The notes beneath the pieces were generated by a model. The model made no database searches, was not told the DNA's origin, and saw nothing but the letters and a program-made list of their open reading frames with translations. From contig NZ_WHKF01000011.1 in the NCBI RefSeq assembly GCF_009295825.1, forward strand, positions 24,918 through 88,917: a DNA stretch of 64,000 bases, written 5' to 3'. Both the position numbers and the translations under genes were made by a program. This DNA is from Marinifilum sp. N1E240. Its GTDB lineage: Bacteria > Bacteroidota > Bacteroidia > Bacteroidales > Marinifilaceae. Shown here one piece after another: positions 1 through 9,453 of this stretch; the first letter of the stretch is position 1, and each line of letters starts with the position of its first letter.

Positions 1-1
1 A

Positions 2-85
2 ACTAAACTACTAAATGGAAAAATTTGGTTAAATTCAATACCTCAGAAAGGCAGCACATTCTATATTAGTATTCCTTCCAAATAA
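2..85 (+). CDS. Sensor histidine kinase, C-terminal end (partial)
   Basis: Only the last 27 codons are in the window, in frame 2, ending at TAA 83-85. The peptide reads LLNGKIWLNSIPQKGSTFYI and closes with SIPSK. This is the G2-box/C-terminal end of a HATPase_c domain, where kinases typically read GG-I-W-x-S-x-GKGSTF. The rest of the gene lies upstream of the window, so the sensor domain and partner cannot be named. A bidirectional terminator hairpin follows at 142-178. Confidence 0.75.
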   Translation, partial: TKLLNGKIWLNSIPQKGSTFYISIPSK

Positions 86-141
86 TACAAAAACAGTCGA
101 CCTTACATAAAAATATCAAACATTCCTGTGATTAAAATAGT

Positions 142-178
142 AAAATCTCGATATAACCATAACTACATCGAGATTTTT
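142..178. terminator. Bidirectional terminator between convergent genes
   Basis: An 11-bp perfect stem, AAAATCTCGAT at 142-152 and ATCGAGATTTT at 167-177, gives an A-tract on one side and a T-tract on the other. It can serve the histidine kinase on the plus strand and the small membrane protein on the minus strand. Confidence 0.8.
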
Positions 179-198
179 AATTTATCAAAAGATTATTC

Positions 199-834
199 TT
201 ATACTTTTAAGTTACTCTTATTTTCCTCGTAAAAACTTTCTATTTGTTTAGCTGTAGAATTAAAATTTTCATAAATTTTTCTCCTTTTCATCAACTCTAA
301 AACGGCATCCTTGCTGTTCCACTTCTCAATACGTATTTCATTATCGTATAAGTAGCCTTCCATCTTCTTTTTGTGAATATCAAACAAATCGTAAAAGGCA
401 GAATAAAAAAGTACCATATCGAATTTAATGTGGTTAATGGCTTTTGTTGTTTTAACCGACTGCCAAGCCGCTGTTGAAAGTAAACTAAATGTCATTGCAG
501 GCAATTCAATTCCTCTCAATTTTGGCTGTGCATTATAATGCCCAATCAATGAATCAATCAGAATTACACGCTCTTTATTTTCAGAAATCATTACTCTTAA
601 TCTTTCAATATTTAAATCAATTTCGTCCTTTAAATTGATCTCCGCCTGAAGAGCCAATGCCTCATTCTTTTTAGTTTCTCTCCACTCATCAACACCCAAT
701 GCCAGCAATACAGCAAATACTACAGATAGAATTTCCACTGCAATTTTAATGTAAAACTCTTTTTTTATACCATTAGGAGTTACCGGTTTTTCAACATTTT
801 TTTCAATAGGTTTTTTGGGTTTTCTCTTTGCCAT
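199..834 (-). CDS. Small membrane protein, DUF6090-like
   Basis: A 211-residue protein if started at the ATG at 834. A longer reading from a TTG at 885 is less likely because a TATATTTG box (883-890, minus strand) overlaps it. The N-terminus is Lys/Pro-rich (MAKRKPKKPIEK), followed by one transmembrane helix (about residues 30-48) and the motif VDEWRE, then a soluble helical domain of about 160 residues. This order (short basic tail, one helix, DEWRE, helical domain) is that of the DUF6090-type proteins common in Bacteroidota; their function is not known. It is monocistronic and convergent with the upstream kinase. Confidence 0.6.
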   Translation of the reverse strand: MAKRKPKKPIEKNVEKPVTPNGIKKEFYIKIAVEILSVVFAVLLALGVDEWRETKKNEALALQAEINLKDEIDLNIERLRVMISENKERVILIDSLIGHYNAQPKLRGIELPAMTFSLLSTAAWQSVKTTKAINHIKFDMVLFYSAFYDLFDIHKKKMEGYLYDNEIRIEKWNSKDAVLELMKRRKIYENFNSTAKQIESFYEENKSNLKV

Positions 835-945
835 ATTCGGGTTAAAGTTTAATCGTATTTTGATAAAATTTTTATAAGAGTTCAAATATAAATAATATAA
901 ACAAAAGTTAATTACATAACTTTATTTTTGACAGATTAAAACAAA

Positions 946-974
946 AACAGCCGAACTTAAAAAGTCCGGCTGTT
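946..974 (-). terminator. htpG terminator
   Basis: A 13-bp stem with one G-T wobble: AACAGCCGAACTT at 946-958 against AAGTCCGGCTGTT at 962-974, with a 3-nt loop. It lies just past the htpG stop codon, and the minus-strand read continues into T-rich sequence. Confidence 0.8.
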
Positions 975-997
975 ATAAATATATAAGAGATTAAATA

Positions 998-3049
998 TTA
1001 TTTAATCATCTGAACGCTACGTTTTACGAATTTAGCTAGCTCTTCTCCTTTCAACATGTTGTTAGATAGTAAAGCCAAATCGATCAATTGTTTTACCAAC
1101 TGATTGTCTTTACCAAACTCTTTTAACAAGTTTTCCTTTTCCGAGTTCACTTCAGTAATCTTATTTTGAACTTCGGTCATCTTGTCTTTCTCTTCCTGAG
1201 GAACTTCTTCTTCCTTCTTATCTTTCTTTAAAGCTTCTAAAGCATCTCTCTCTTCAAACAAAGGAGTTAACTTAGTGCTTACTTCAGAAATTTTATCGCT
1301 TAGCTTCGCATCTTTATCATTCAAGATAGTTGCCACCAAAGCATGATCAGTATTCACAACCAAGTTGTAAGAATCTGGCATTTCACCATAGAATCCCATT
1401 CCGGCATTCATTGCAGCCATATCTTTCATTCTACGCATAAATTCCGCTTGAGTAATCATTAATGGCTGTCCTTCTTCACCTAAAGATTCGAATGTCACCA
1501 TATAGTTTACACCATCAGTTGGCAATTGAGAATTGAATACAGGAATCAAATCAGTCTTTTGCTCTTCTGTAAGCTTAGATTCTTTTACCTCATCTTTCTG
1601 GATCAACTTGTCAACTACGTCAGAATCGACACGAACATATTTCTTGTTGGTATCCTTCTGCTCCAAATGGTTAATTACATGATTATCCAACTGGCTATCC
1701 ATCAACAATACATCGTAACCTTTTGCTTTAGCAGCTTCGATATAAGTAAACTGAGCATCCATATCGGTAGCATACAATGCGATGATATTGTTTTCCTTAT
1801 CGGTCTGATTTTCTTTAATAATTGCTTCGTACTCTTCCAAAGTGAAATACTTTCCTTCAGTATTTTTCACCATAAAGAATTTCTTGGCGCGATCAGCAAA
1901 TTTCTCTTCGGTCAACATTCCGTACTGAACGAATAATCTCAAATCATCCCACTTGTTTTCAAACTCAGTACGATCTTTCTTAAAAATTTCGTTCAAGCTA
2001 TCAGCAACTTTTTTGGTAATATGATTCGAAATTTTCTTCACATTTCCATCAGACTGCAAGTATGAACGAGAAACATTCAATGGAATATCCGGTGAATCGA
2101 TAACACCATGAAGAAGAGTTAAGAATTCAGGAACAATACCTTCTACCGAATCGGTAACGAATACCTGGTTGCAGTACAACTGAATCTTGTTCTTCTGAAT
2201 TTCTACGCTGTTCTTTATTTTTGGGAAATACAAAATACCGGTAAGGTTGAAAGGATAATCAACATTCAAGTGAATGTGGAACAAAGGATCCTCTCCTGCA
2301 GGATACAATTGACGGTAAAAATCACCGTAATCTTCTTCTTTTAAATCAGCTGGTTTCTTAGTCCAGGCAGGATTTGTATCATTAATAATATTCTCCTCAT
2401 CAGTTTCTTCCTGCTTGCCATCTTTATATTCTGTTTTCTTTCCAAAAACAATCTCAATTGGTAAGAACTTACAGTACTTATTCAACAACTCCTGAATACG
2501 ACTCTCTTCTAAGAAAGACTCTTCTTCTTCAGAAATGTGCATAACAATGTCAGTACCTCTCTCCGCTTTCTCAACTTCTTCAAGAGAATACTCTGGATTA
2601 CCTTCACAACTCCATTTTACAGCCTTTGCGCCTTCTTTATGAGAAAGAGTTACGATATCTACTTTATCTGATACCATAAACGAAGAATAGAAACCTAAAC
2701 CAAAGTGACCAATAATTGCGTTAGCCTGATCTTTGTATTTATCCATGAATTCTTCAGCACCTGAGAACGCAATCTGATTGATGTATTTCTCAATCTCTTC
2801 CTGAGTCATACCAATACCATTATCCGAAATGGTAATGGTTTTAGCTTCTTTGTCAATAGCAACGCTAACTTTCAACTCTCCCAATTCTCCTGTGAATTCT
2901 CCTGTTGAAGCTAATGTTTTTAACTTCTGAGTTGCATCTACTGCATTCGATACAATCTCTCTCAAAAAGATATCGTGATCAGAATACAAAAATTTCTTAA
3001 TAATAGGAAACAGATCCTGACTGGTAACACCAATTTTTCCTGTTGACAT
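998..3049 (-). CDS. htpG: Molecular chaperone HtpG (Hsp90)
   Basis: Cytosolic ATP-dependent chaperone of 683 residues, somewhat longer than E. coli HtpG (about 624). The N-terminal GHKL ATPase shows EIVSNAVDA (about residues 31-39, catalytic Glu31), SDNGIGM (about 77-83) and GHFGLGFYS (about 114). The middle domain has the LNVSRSYLQ catalytic loop near residue 328. A charged Lys/Glu-rich stretch (about 600-640) marks the C-terminal dimerisation domain. Start ATG at 3049 with the expected MSTGKIGVTSQDLFP opening. It stands alone with its own terminator. A small inverted repeat upstream (CTGTC-AATAA-GACAG near 3127) could be regulatory, but I cannot tie it to a known heat-shock operator. Confidence 0.97.
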   Translation of the reverse strand: MSTGKIGVTSQDLFPIIKKFLYSDHDIFLREIVSNAVDATQKLKTLASTGEFTGELGELKVSVAIDKEAKTITISDNGIGMTQEEIEKYINQIAFSGAEEFMDKYKDQANAIIGHFGLGFYSSFMVSDKVDIVTLSHKEGAKAVKWSCEGNPEYSLEEVEKAERGTDIVMHISEEEESFLEESRIQELLNKYCKFLPIEIVFGKKTEYKDGKQEETDEENIINDTNPAWTKKPADLKEEDYGDFYRQLYPAGEDPLFHIHLNVDYPFNLTGILYFPKIKNSVEIQKNKIQLYCNQVFVTDSVEGIVPEFLTLLHGVIDSPDIPLNVSRSYLQSDGNVKKISNHITKKVADSLNEIFKKDRTEFENKWDDLRLFVQYGMLTEEKFADRAKKFFMVKNTEGKYFTLEEYEAIIKENQTDKENNIIALYATDMDAQFTYIEAAKAKGYDVLLMDSQLDNHVINHLEQKDTNKKYVRVDSDVVDKLIQKDEVKESKLTEEQKTDLIPVFNSQLPTDGVNYMVTFESLGEEGQPLMITQAEFMRRMKDMAAMNAGMGFYGEMPDSYNLVVNTDHALVATILNDKDAKLSDKISEVSTKLTPLFEERDALEALKKDKKEEEVPQEEKDKMTEVQNKITEVNSEKENLLKEFGKDNQLVKQLIDLALLSNNMLKGEELAKFVKRSVQMIK

Positions 3050-3308
3050 ACTTTTATATTTTTTTTAGATTTTAATTTCTATTTAACGTTTTCCCAATAG
3101 TCAAAGCCTATGCCAATACCGCAAAACTGTCAATAAGACAGAAAAGGTGAAAAAAGTGCAGAAAAATGTCAGTCGATTTGAATATAATCGTGCAAAAACT
3201 TCATTTACTCCTCCAATATTCCATTAAAATCGAAAACTTCTATTTACATGCCAATGCTATTTAACCTTTTTCTACTTTTATATACATTATTGACAGAAGA
3301 TAGAAACT

Positions 3309-4106
3309 ATGCAAGAAAATCAAAACCCGGTAATCACGATTCAAAATCTTGAGAAAAGCTACCAAAATGGTAGAGTTGAAAATAAAGTATTAAAAGGAAT
3401 TAATCTGGAAATCAAACCTGGACAAATTATAGGATACATAGGACCCAATGGCGCCGGTAAATCAACAACCGTAAAAGTTTTGTGCGGCTTGCTTACCGAT
3501 TTTGAAGGTGATATCTGCATTCTTGGTATGAATTTAAGAGAAGATTCTACTGAGATCAAAAGAAAGATTGGATACATACCTGAAAACGCTGCCCTGTATG
3601 AAACGCTAACACCAAGAGAATATCTGCAATTCGTAGGTGAATTACAGGGAATGGAATTGAACGACATTAATAATAAGACGGAAAAATTATTAGACTTATT
3701 TGAAATGAAAGCTCATGCCGATGAAAGATTGAATTCCTTCTCGAAAGGGATGAGACAAAAAATTCTGATCATTTCTGGTCTGATTCACAATCCTGACATC
3801 ATTTTTATGGATGAGCCACTATCTGGTCTCGATGCCAATTCCGTTATCATTGTAAAAGAGATTTTAACTCAACTAGCAAAAGAAGGTAAAACCATATTCT
3901 ACAGCTCTCACATTATGGATGTTGTTGAGAAAATATCCGACCGAATTATTCTAATCGATCAGGGAAATGTAGTTGCTGATGGAAGTTTTGAAGAACTGAA
4001 TTCAAAAGCTAGTACCGGTTCTCTGGAATCATTATTTACAGAGCTTACAGGAACATCTGGACACAGCAAGAAAGCGGAAGAAATTATTAACGTATTCGAA
4101 AATTAA
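3309..4106 (+). CDS. ABC transporter ATP-binding protein
   Basis: A 265-residue cytoplasmic ATPase that powers the membrane protein encoded 4 bp downstream. Walker A GPNGAGKST at residues 45-53, signature SFSKGMRQK (about 142-150), Walker B IIFMDEP (about 164-170) and a SSHIMDVVE switch-His region are all present. The order and the sequence around the signature fit ABC-2 type exporter ATPases (NatA/CcmA-like). The substrate cannot be inferred. The start ATG at 3309 follows about 260 bp of non-coding DNA, so the promoter of the pair is probably there. Confidence 0.93.
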   Translation: MQENQNPVITIQNLEKSYQNGRVENKVLKGINLEIKPGQIIGYIGPNGAGKSTTVKVLCGLLTDFEGDICILGMNLREDSTEIKRKIGYIPENAALYETLTPREYLQFVGELQGMELNDINNKTEKLLDLFEMKAHADERLNSFSKGMRQKILIISGLIHNPDIIFMDEPLSGLDANSVIIVKEILTQLAKEGKTIFYSSHIMDVVEKISDRIILIDQGNVVADGSFEELNSKASTGSLESLFTELTGTSGHSKKAEEIINVFEN

Positions 4107-4110
4107 ACTT

Positions 4111-5757
4111 ATGGTACGAACTATTTTATTCCTCTTTAAACCCTTAATTAATGCAATGGGTGCAGATTTCAACCAAGTTTGTATCATTCTGTCAGCAAAG
4201 CTAAAAATGGACAACCGTAGAAGTATGTCCATGTCGCAAAAAGGGAAAGATTCCAACCATCAATTGTTACTACAAACATTCATTTACGGCGTTTTAGGAC
4301 TACTAATTGGTCTTCTTATTCTCACAATACCAAACCCTTTGGTAAGTTATACCATCTTCTTTTCTTACATCATGGTCATGATTGCCATGTTGATGATATC
4401 AGAATTTACCAACGTACTAATGGATACACGCGATAATAGTATTCTAATGCCGCGACCAATTAATAGCAGAACAATTGTGTTGGCAAAAATACTACACATT
4501 GCTTTTTACATGCTACATATGAGTCTCTCATTGTCCTTATTCGTGATTGTAACAACTCTTATTAATCATGGCTTTGTAGCTATGCTAGTTTTGCTTTTAC
4601 TAATTATACTGGCAGCTTTATTCACACTGTTTCTAACCAATATTTTCTATTTGGGATTGATGAATGTGGTAAACGGACAAAAGTTAAAAGATATCATTGT
4701 ATATTTTCAGGTAGCAATGGCAATTCTATTTATGGGTGGATATCAAATTATGCCTCGCATGATGGATATGTACGATATTTCCAATATTCAAATACCAATT
4801 CACTGGTGGTCTTATCTTGTTCCTCCGCTTTGGATGAGCAACAGTATGGAAGCCTCTATAAATAGTGTTTACGATTCCTCACACCTAATTTTCTTTGCAT
4901 GTGCTCTATTGGTTCCAATTCTAAGTTTAATTTTTGTAATTAAAGTACTAGCTCCGAAATTCAACAAAGCTTTGGCACAACTTGATGTTGCCGGTAGTAA
5001 AGAGAAAAAGGTAGTTAAGGAGAAAAATGAGGGTAAAGGCTTTGTATCACGATTAAGCAGATTATCCACCAAAAACAGAGTTGAGTCAACAGCATTTGAC
5101 ATGGTTTGGCTAATGAGTGGGCGAGAAAGAAAATTCAAACAAACAGTTTATCCATCATTTGGCTATATTTTTATTTTCATATTGATATTTGCCTTTAAAT
5201 CAAAGGATGCATTCAATTTGGAATCGCTAGCCGAAAGCAATAAATACCTGTGGTTTATTTATACAACTATATTTGTATCATTCAGCATCACTCAACAACT
5301 GGGCTATAGCGATCAGAACAAATCGAGCTGGTTTTACCAGATATTGCCAATTGAAAAACCTGGTGAAGTATTACTGGGGTCATTTAAATCGGTAATGATT
5401 AAATACTACGTTCCGATATATTTAATTGTTTCGATCGCTTCTCTCGCAATTTGGGGCATACCAGTTATCGATGATCTTGTTTTAGGTTTTCTATTGATTA
5501 GTATTGTATCCTCATTGATGCAATCGTGGAGTGAGCCAATATTACCATTTACAAAGGAAAGACTGACTCAAGATGCAGGTGGAAATTTCGCAAAAGGAAT
5601 GCTACTAATGATTTCCGCTGCAGGAATTGGTTTTCTTCATTATGGCTTAAGTTTATTGCCTTATGCAATTCCTATTGCCATTCCAATTCTAGCATTTATT
5701 CTCTACTTCAGATTAAGAAGTTTCAGAAAAATATCGTGGGCTAAAATCAAGAACTAA
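4111..5757 (+). CDS. ABC-2 type exporter membrane subunit
   Basis: A 548-residue integral membrane protein with about ten to twelve hydrophobic helices (for example about 50-75, 80-105, 130-190, 205-225, 355-375 and 410-520) and a hydrophilic, Lys-rich central loop near residues 300-330. It starts 4 bp after the ATPase stop, so the two form one operon and one transporter. No substrate is recognisable. The operon ends at the hairpin at 5793-5824. Confidence 0.85.
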   Translation: MVRTILFLFKPLINAMGADFNQVCIILSAKLKMDNRRSMSMSQKGKDSNHQLLLQTFIYGVLGLLIGLLILTIPNPLVSYTIFFSYIMVMIAMLMISEFTNVLMDTRDNSILMPRPINSRTIVLAKILHIAFYMLHMSLSLSLFVIVTTLINHGFVAMLVLLLLIILAALFTLFLTNIFYLGLMNVVNGQKLKDIIVYFQVAMAILFMGGYQIMPRMMDMYDISNIQIPIHWWSYLVPPLWMSNSMEASINSVYDSSHLIFFACALLVPILSLIFVIKVLAPKFNKALAQLDVAGSKEKKVVKEKNEGKGFVSRLSRLSTKNRVESTAFDMVWLMSGRERKFKQTVYPSFGYIFIFILIFAFKSKDAFNLESLAESNKYLWFIYTTIFVSFSITQQLGYSDQNKSSWFYQILPIEKPGEVLLGSFKSVMIKYYVPIYLIVSIASLAIWGIPVIDDLVLGFLLISIVSSLMQSWSEPILPFTKERLTQDAGGNFAKGMLLMISAAGIGFLHYGLSLLPYAIPIAIPILAFILYFRLRSFRKISWAKIKN

Positions 5758-5792
5758 TTAAATGTAGAAAAGTAGAATTTGAAAACTATTAT

Positions 5793-5824
5793 ATGCCACT
5801 TGGTTTTAACCAGTGGCATTTGTT
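5793..5824 (+). terminator. Terminator of the ABC exporter operon
   Basis: ATGCCACT (5793-5800) pairs with AGTGGCAT (5812-5819), and an inner GGTT/AACC pairing closes most of the loop. A short TTTG follows. Confidence 0.65.
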
Positions 5825-6243
5825 TGCAACACCTCATCCTATCCTTCTCTTACAGGAGAAGGGAACATGGCTTCGAGATGTGGCATTATTGATAATCTCA
5901 CTTTGAGTAAGAATATCAAATAACATGCTGTTAAAAAAACATAAAATACATTAAACAGTTTACTAAGCTTCAACCATTTTTTCTAAATTCACACTTGACA
6001 TTCAAATAATATTGTTTCATTAAACACAAAACTAACAAGATAAAAATTAACTGTTTTAACCTAATATTTAATCGAATAGATAATCATTTTAATTTGCTAA
6101 TTACTTTTTATGACAAAGCCAGGCAACCATTTATCAGATAGTTGCATTATTATTTAATATGGCTTACAATAATCATTAAAAATAAACTGTAACAAAACCC
6201 AAAACACCGTCGTCTCATTTATATTAATAGCAAATACCAAATC
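5825..6243. other. Intergenic region before the DUF5686 gene
   Basis: About 420 bp without a gene. It holds a small hairpin, CCTTCTC (5843-5849) with GAGAAGG (5856-5862), inside C/T-rich DNA that resembles dispersed repeat debris. The rest is AT-rich and should contain the promoter of the next gene. I see no ORF of note. Confidence 0.5.
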
Positions 6244-8877
6244 ATGACAAAAAATTTACTATTTCTACTTTTTTGCTGTTTATCTTTTACAGGATATTCT
6301 CAGCAAATATCAGGAAAAATTACTGATACTGATGGAAAGGCAATTCCTTTTGCCAATATCTACATTAAAGAATTGGCTACCGGAACCACCTCAAATATCG
6401 ATGGACAATATCACCTCGACCTGCCAGTTGGGGAATGGAATCTACAGTACAGATATTTGGGTTACAAAACCAAAGAAGTTAAAGTAACCATGGGTGAAAA
6501 TGACCTTGAAATGGATGTTGCTCTTGCCTCTCAAACCTATCAATTAAAGGAAGTAAAAGTATTAGCCAGCGGCGAAGATCCTGCCTATTTCGTAATGCGC
6601 AAAGCCATTGCCATGGGCGATTATTACACCAAACAGGTGAGTGAATATGATAATATGGTTTACTTGAAAGGATCCGGAAAAATTACAAGTGTCCCAAAAT
6701 TGTTTAAAAAGAAATTAGCCGAAGAAGACATCACTGTAGGTAAAACTTTCGTGACTGAAAATATCTCGAAAATACATTTCGAATTGCCAAACAAGGTGGA
6801 AGAAGAAGTAATTTCAATGCGATCATCAGGCTTAGATGAACAAGCGGATCCAATGCAATTCATTACCACTAATTTGTACAATACCCGCGATGATGGTTTC
6901 ATTTCCCCACTAGACAGAAGTGCATTTAGCGTATACAAGTTTCAATTGGAATCGGTATTCGAAGATCAGGGAAGAACAATCAACAGAATTAAGGTTATAC
7001 CTAAACGAAAAGGTAAAGATCTGTTTCGCGGTTTTTTAAACATTGCAGAAACCTATTGGAACATACACTCTGCCGATTTAAAACTAAGTTTACCAATGAC
7101 CGAAGTTCACATGCATCAATTGTATGCTCCGGTTAGCGATGGTGTTTGGATGCCGGTAAGTTTCGATTTCAACATCAAATTTAAAGGCATGGGATTTGGC
7201 TTAAATGCTATGTATGTTGCTTCTATTAAGGATTACAAGGTAATACTAAATCCTGATTTGGATCATGACTATCTAAAACAGCAAGAACTAGCCCGTAAAC
7301 AAGAAGAACAAAATATTTCGGATCTGACCAACGAAGAAGAATCCAAAGTTTTATCAGCAAAAGAAAAAAAGCGCAAAGATGAGATCAAAACTCTTCTGGA
7401 AAAGAATGACATGAACAATTCTGAAATGCGCAAATTGTACCGCCTGATGGAAAAAGACAATCAGGTGAAGCGCAAGGAAAAGGTAAAACAGCCTCTGGAA
7501 ATTAAAATTGAAAAAGTAAAAGTGGCTAAGGGTGCCAAAGATAAGGATTCGCTTTACTGGGCTGAAATGAGACCTATCCCACTTTCGGATGATGAGAAGA
7601 TCAGTTTCATAAAGAAAGATTCAATCGTAATTGTTCGCAACACCCCAGAGTATAAAGATTCTGTTCGCAGAGCCAATCGCGAATTCAAATTTAAACATAT
7701 TCTTTGGGGGAAATATTACAAATACAAAGAAGAAAACTCAAGCCTTTCTACTCCCGCTTTAATCGGTTTAGATAAAATATCATACAACACAGTACAAGGT
7801 TTTACTTTTAATGCTCCTTTTCGATACACAAAAAAAGACACTCTTGGTCATTACTTTAGTATCGCGCCCGATTTCACCTATGCATTTTCACGAAAACATC
7901 TCGACTTTTCGGTAGGTAGCCAATACCGTTATAATGGGGAAAAACGTTCTTGGATTGGTTTTAAAGCAGGAAGCGAAGCTGTAGATTTTAATGCCAGAAA
8001 TGGAATTGACCCAATGCTAAATGCAATGAGTTCGCTCTATTTTAAAGATAATTATTTGAAATTATACGATAAAAACTACGCCCGAATTTGGCACTCAACC
8101 GATATTACAAATGGGCTGAGTTTACATACCAGTTTGGAATATGCCAACAGAAAGCAATTGTATAATACCAACTCCTGGTACATTTCCGATCCCGATGACA
8201 ATGAATATACATCTAACATTCCCGAAGGAATCCATCCTGAATTGGTGAAAGACAATAAGGCATTTACATTTATAGCCAACCTGGAATACACACCTCATCA
8301 CAGGTATTATATGGATAAGGGTGTAAAAAGAATGACCTGGTATCACAATCAACCGACTTTTGGATTGACCTACAAACAAGGAATTAAAGATATATTCGAT
8401 TCAGAGACTGATTATTCTCTTTTGGCAGCATCGGTAAAGCAAAGTTTAGAAATGGGTTTTAACGACCGATTGGAATATAAAATTAAAGCTGGTACCTATC
8501 TTTCGAACAAGCAAAGCTTTTTTGCCGATTACAAACACTTTAACACAAGCAAGCCAACCGTAATGATTGGCAATACCTGGGATAGTTTCCGATTGTTGGA
8601 TTTTTATCAGCACTCTACCACCGAAGATTATTTAGAAGCTCACTTGCAATACACTTCGGATCGATTATTACTAAAGAGATTGCCAATTCTAAACAATTCA
8701 TTGGCATTGCAGGAAAGAGTATTTGCCAACTATTTAACTCACGAAAACAAAGAAAATTATTGGGAAGTAGGATACGGCTTATCGCAGATTTTCCTACTAT
8801 TAGATGTTGAAGTAGTTTGGAGTTTTGATGGCAAAAATCACAGAGATACGGGAGTGAAATTGAAGTTTAATTTGTAA
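6244..8877 (+). CDS. DUF5686 outer-membrane protein with carboxypeptidase-like domain
   Basis: An 877-residue exported protein. A signal peptide (about 1-20, ending GYSQQ) is followed by a CarboxypepD_reg-like beta-sandwich (about 22-105: ISGKITDTDGKAIPFANIYI and TSNIDGQYHLDLP), then a long DUF5686 region. A charged, Lys/Glu-rich segment (about 345-440) interrupts it. The second half has alternating aromatic beta-strands and ends in VVWSFDGKNHRDTGVKLKFNL, typical of an outer-membrane barrel closing strand. The family is widespread in Bacteroidota and its role is not established. It is monocistronic, with a terminator at 8891-8915. Confidence 0.85.
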   Translation: MTKNLLFLLFCCLSFTGYSQQISGKITDTDGKAIPFANIYIKELATGTTSNIDGQYHLDLPVGEWNLQYRYLGYKTKEVKVTMGENDLEMDVALASQTYQLKEVKVLASGEDPAYFVMRKAIAMGDYYTKQVSEYDNMVYLKGSGKITSVPKLFKKKLAEEDITVGKTFVTENISKIHFELPNKVEEEVISMRSSGLDEQADPMQFITTNLYNTRDDGFISPLDRSAFSVYKFQLESVFEDQGRTINRIKVIPKRKGKDLFRGFLNIAETYWNIHSADLKLSLPMTEVHMHQLYAPVSDGVWMPVSFDFNIKFKGMGFGLNAMYVASIKDYKVILNPDLDHDYLKQQELARKQEEQNISDLTNEEESKVLSAKEKKRKDEIKTLLEKNDMNNSEMRKLYRLMEKDNQVKRKEKVKQPLEIKIEKVKVAKGAKDKDSLYWAEMRPIPLSDDEKISFIKKDSIVIVRNTPEYKDSVRRANREFKFKHILWGKYYKYKEENSSLSTPALIGLDKISYNTVQGFTFNAPFRYTKKDTLGHYFSIAPDFTYAFSRKHLDFSVGSQYRYNGEKRSWIGFKAGSEAVDFNARNGIDPMLNAMSSLYFKDNYLKLYDKNYARIWHSTDITNGLSLHTSLEYANRKQLYNTNSWYISDPDDNEYTSNIPEGIHPELVKDNKAFTFIANLEYTPHHRYYMDKGVKRMTWYHNQPTFGLTYKQGIKDIFDSETDYSLLAASVKQSLEMGFNDRLEYKIKAGTYLSNKQSFFADYKHFNTSKPTVMIGNTWDSFRLLDFYQHSTTEDYLEAHLQYTSDRLLLKRLPILNNSLALQERVFANYLTHENKENYWEVGYGLSQIFLLLDVEVVWSFDGKNHRDTGVKLKFNL

Positions 8878-8890
8878 GAAAATATTACAT

Positions 8891-8915
8891 AAACCTGTCA
8901 GTTACTGGCAGGTTT
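8891..8915 (+). terminator. Terminator after the DUF5686 gene
   Basis: AAACCTGTCAG (8891-8901), loop TTA, CTGGCAGGTTT (8905-8915). The stem is 11 bp with one wobble, just past the stop codon. Confidence 0.7.
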
Positions 8916-9453
8916 ACCAAACCTAAATTCCTATCGCCGATATCATTAATTCCATCCCACACATGCAAAATGATATGTTGACATAGAAAATTTGATTCCG
9001 GCTACAGGAAAATTTCATAGAAGACATAGCAATTTGCTATCATCAAAAGCAAATATGCGTTTTAGGGCAGAAAACTTGCTATCACATCATAGCAAGTTTT
9101 TTATCATTTTTATCTCTTTTTCTATTACCGACAGGAAAATTGCTATCCGTAATAGGAAATTAGAACTCGGGCAAAGCAAATTACTCATTTACGATAGCAA
9201 GATTGAGGTCAAGTATAGGAATAGTGAAGTGGTCGAATGTATTGTATAAGTCAGAGGATGAAAACTTGAGTTCATCAAACTCTGCGCCGAACTTTTGAAA
9301 TAGTAAATCCATTCCAAAAACAGTAAGGCTTAACCCAACAAGCCCAAATATGCCCCCCTTATATTGCTATAAGTTATTTGCACTATGAATTCATAGAATT
9401 TTCTATGTGGTAATAATATTGATACCCTCACTACAAGTGAGAGCATCAAATAG
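8916..9453. other. Intergenic stretch rich in hairpins with GCTATC/GATAGC motifs
   Basis: About 540 bp without a supportable gene. ATAGCAA/TTGCTAT or GATAGCAA motifs recur in both orientations near 9028-9043, 9077-9096, 9141-9146 and 9193-9200. The best structure is a perfect 12-bp hairpin, AAAACTTGCTAT (9071-9082) with ATAGCAAGTTTT (9089-9100), followed by TT. A second pairs CTATTAC (9122-9128) with GTAATAG (9149-9155). A 12-bp stem with two wobbles at 9421-9447 may end the M28 peptidase transcript. An 85-codon reading frame here is unlikely to be real. Confidence 0.55.
9071..9102 (+). terminator. Perfect hairpin with T-tract, terminator-like
   Basis: A 12-bp perfect stem with a CACATC loop and six Ts in a row at its end (9097-9102). 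No gene ends directly before it, so it may be a second terminator of the DUF5686 transcript or part of a repeat. Confidence 0.55.

Noticed and set aside
1526..1936. 136-codon ORF antisense to htpG
   Set aside because: It lies wholly within a well-conserved gene on the other strand and has no domain; a composition shadow.
8992..9249. 85-codon plus-strand ORF
   Set aside because: It crosses a perfect terminator-type hairpin and other inverted repeats, has Ser/Lys/Arg-rich low-information sequence and no recognisable domain.
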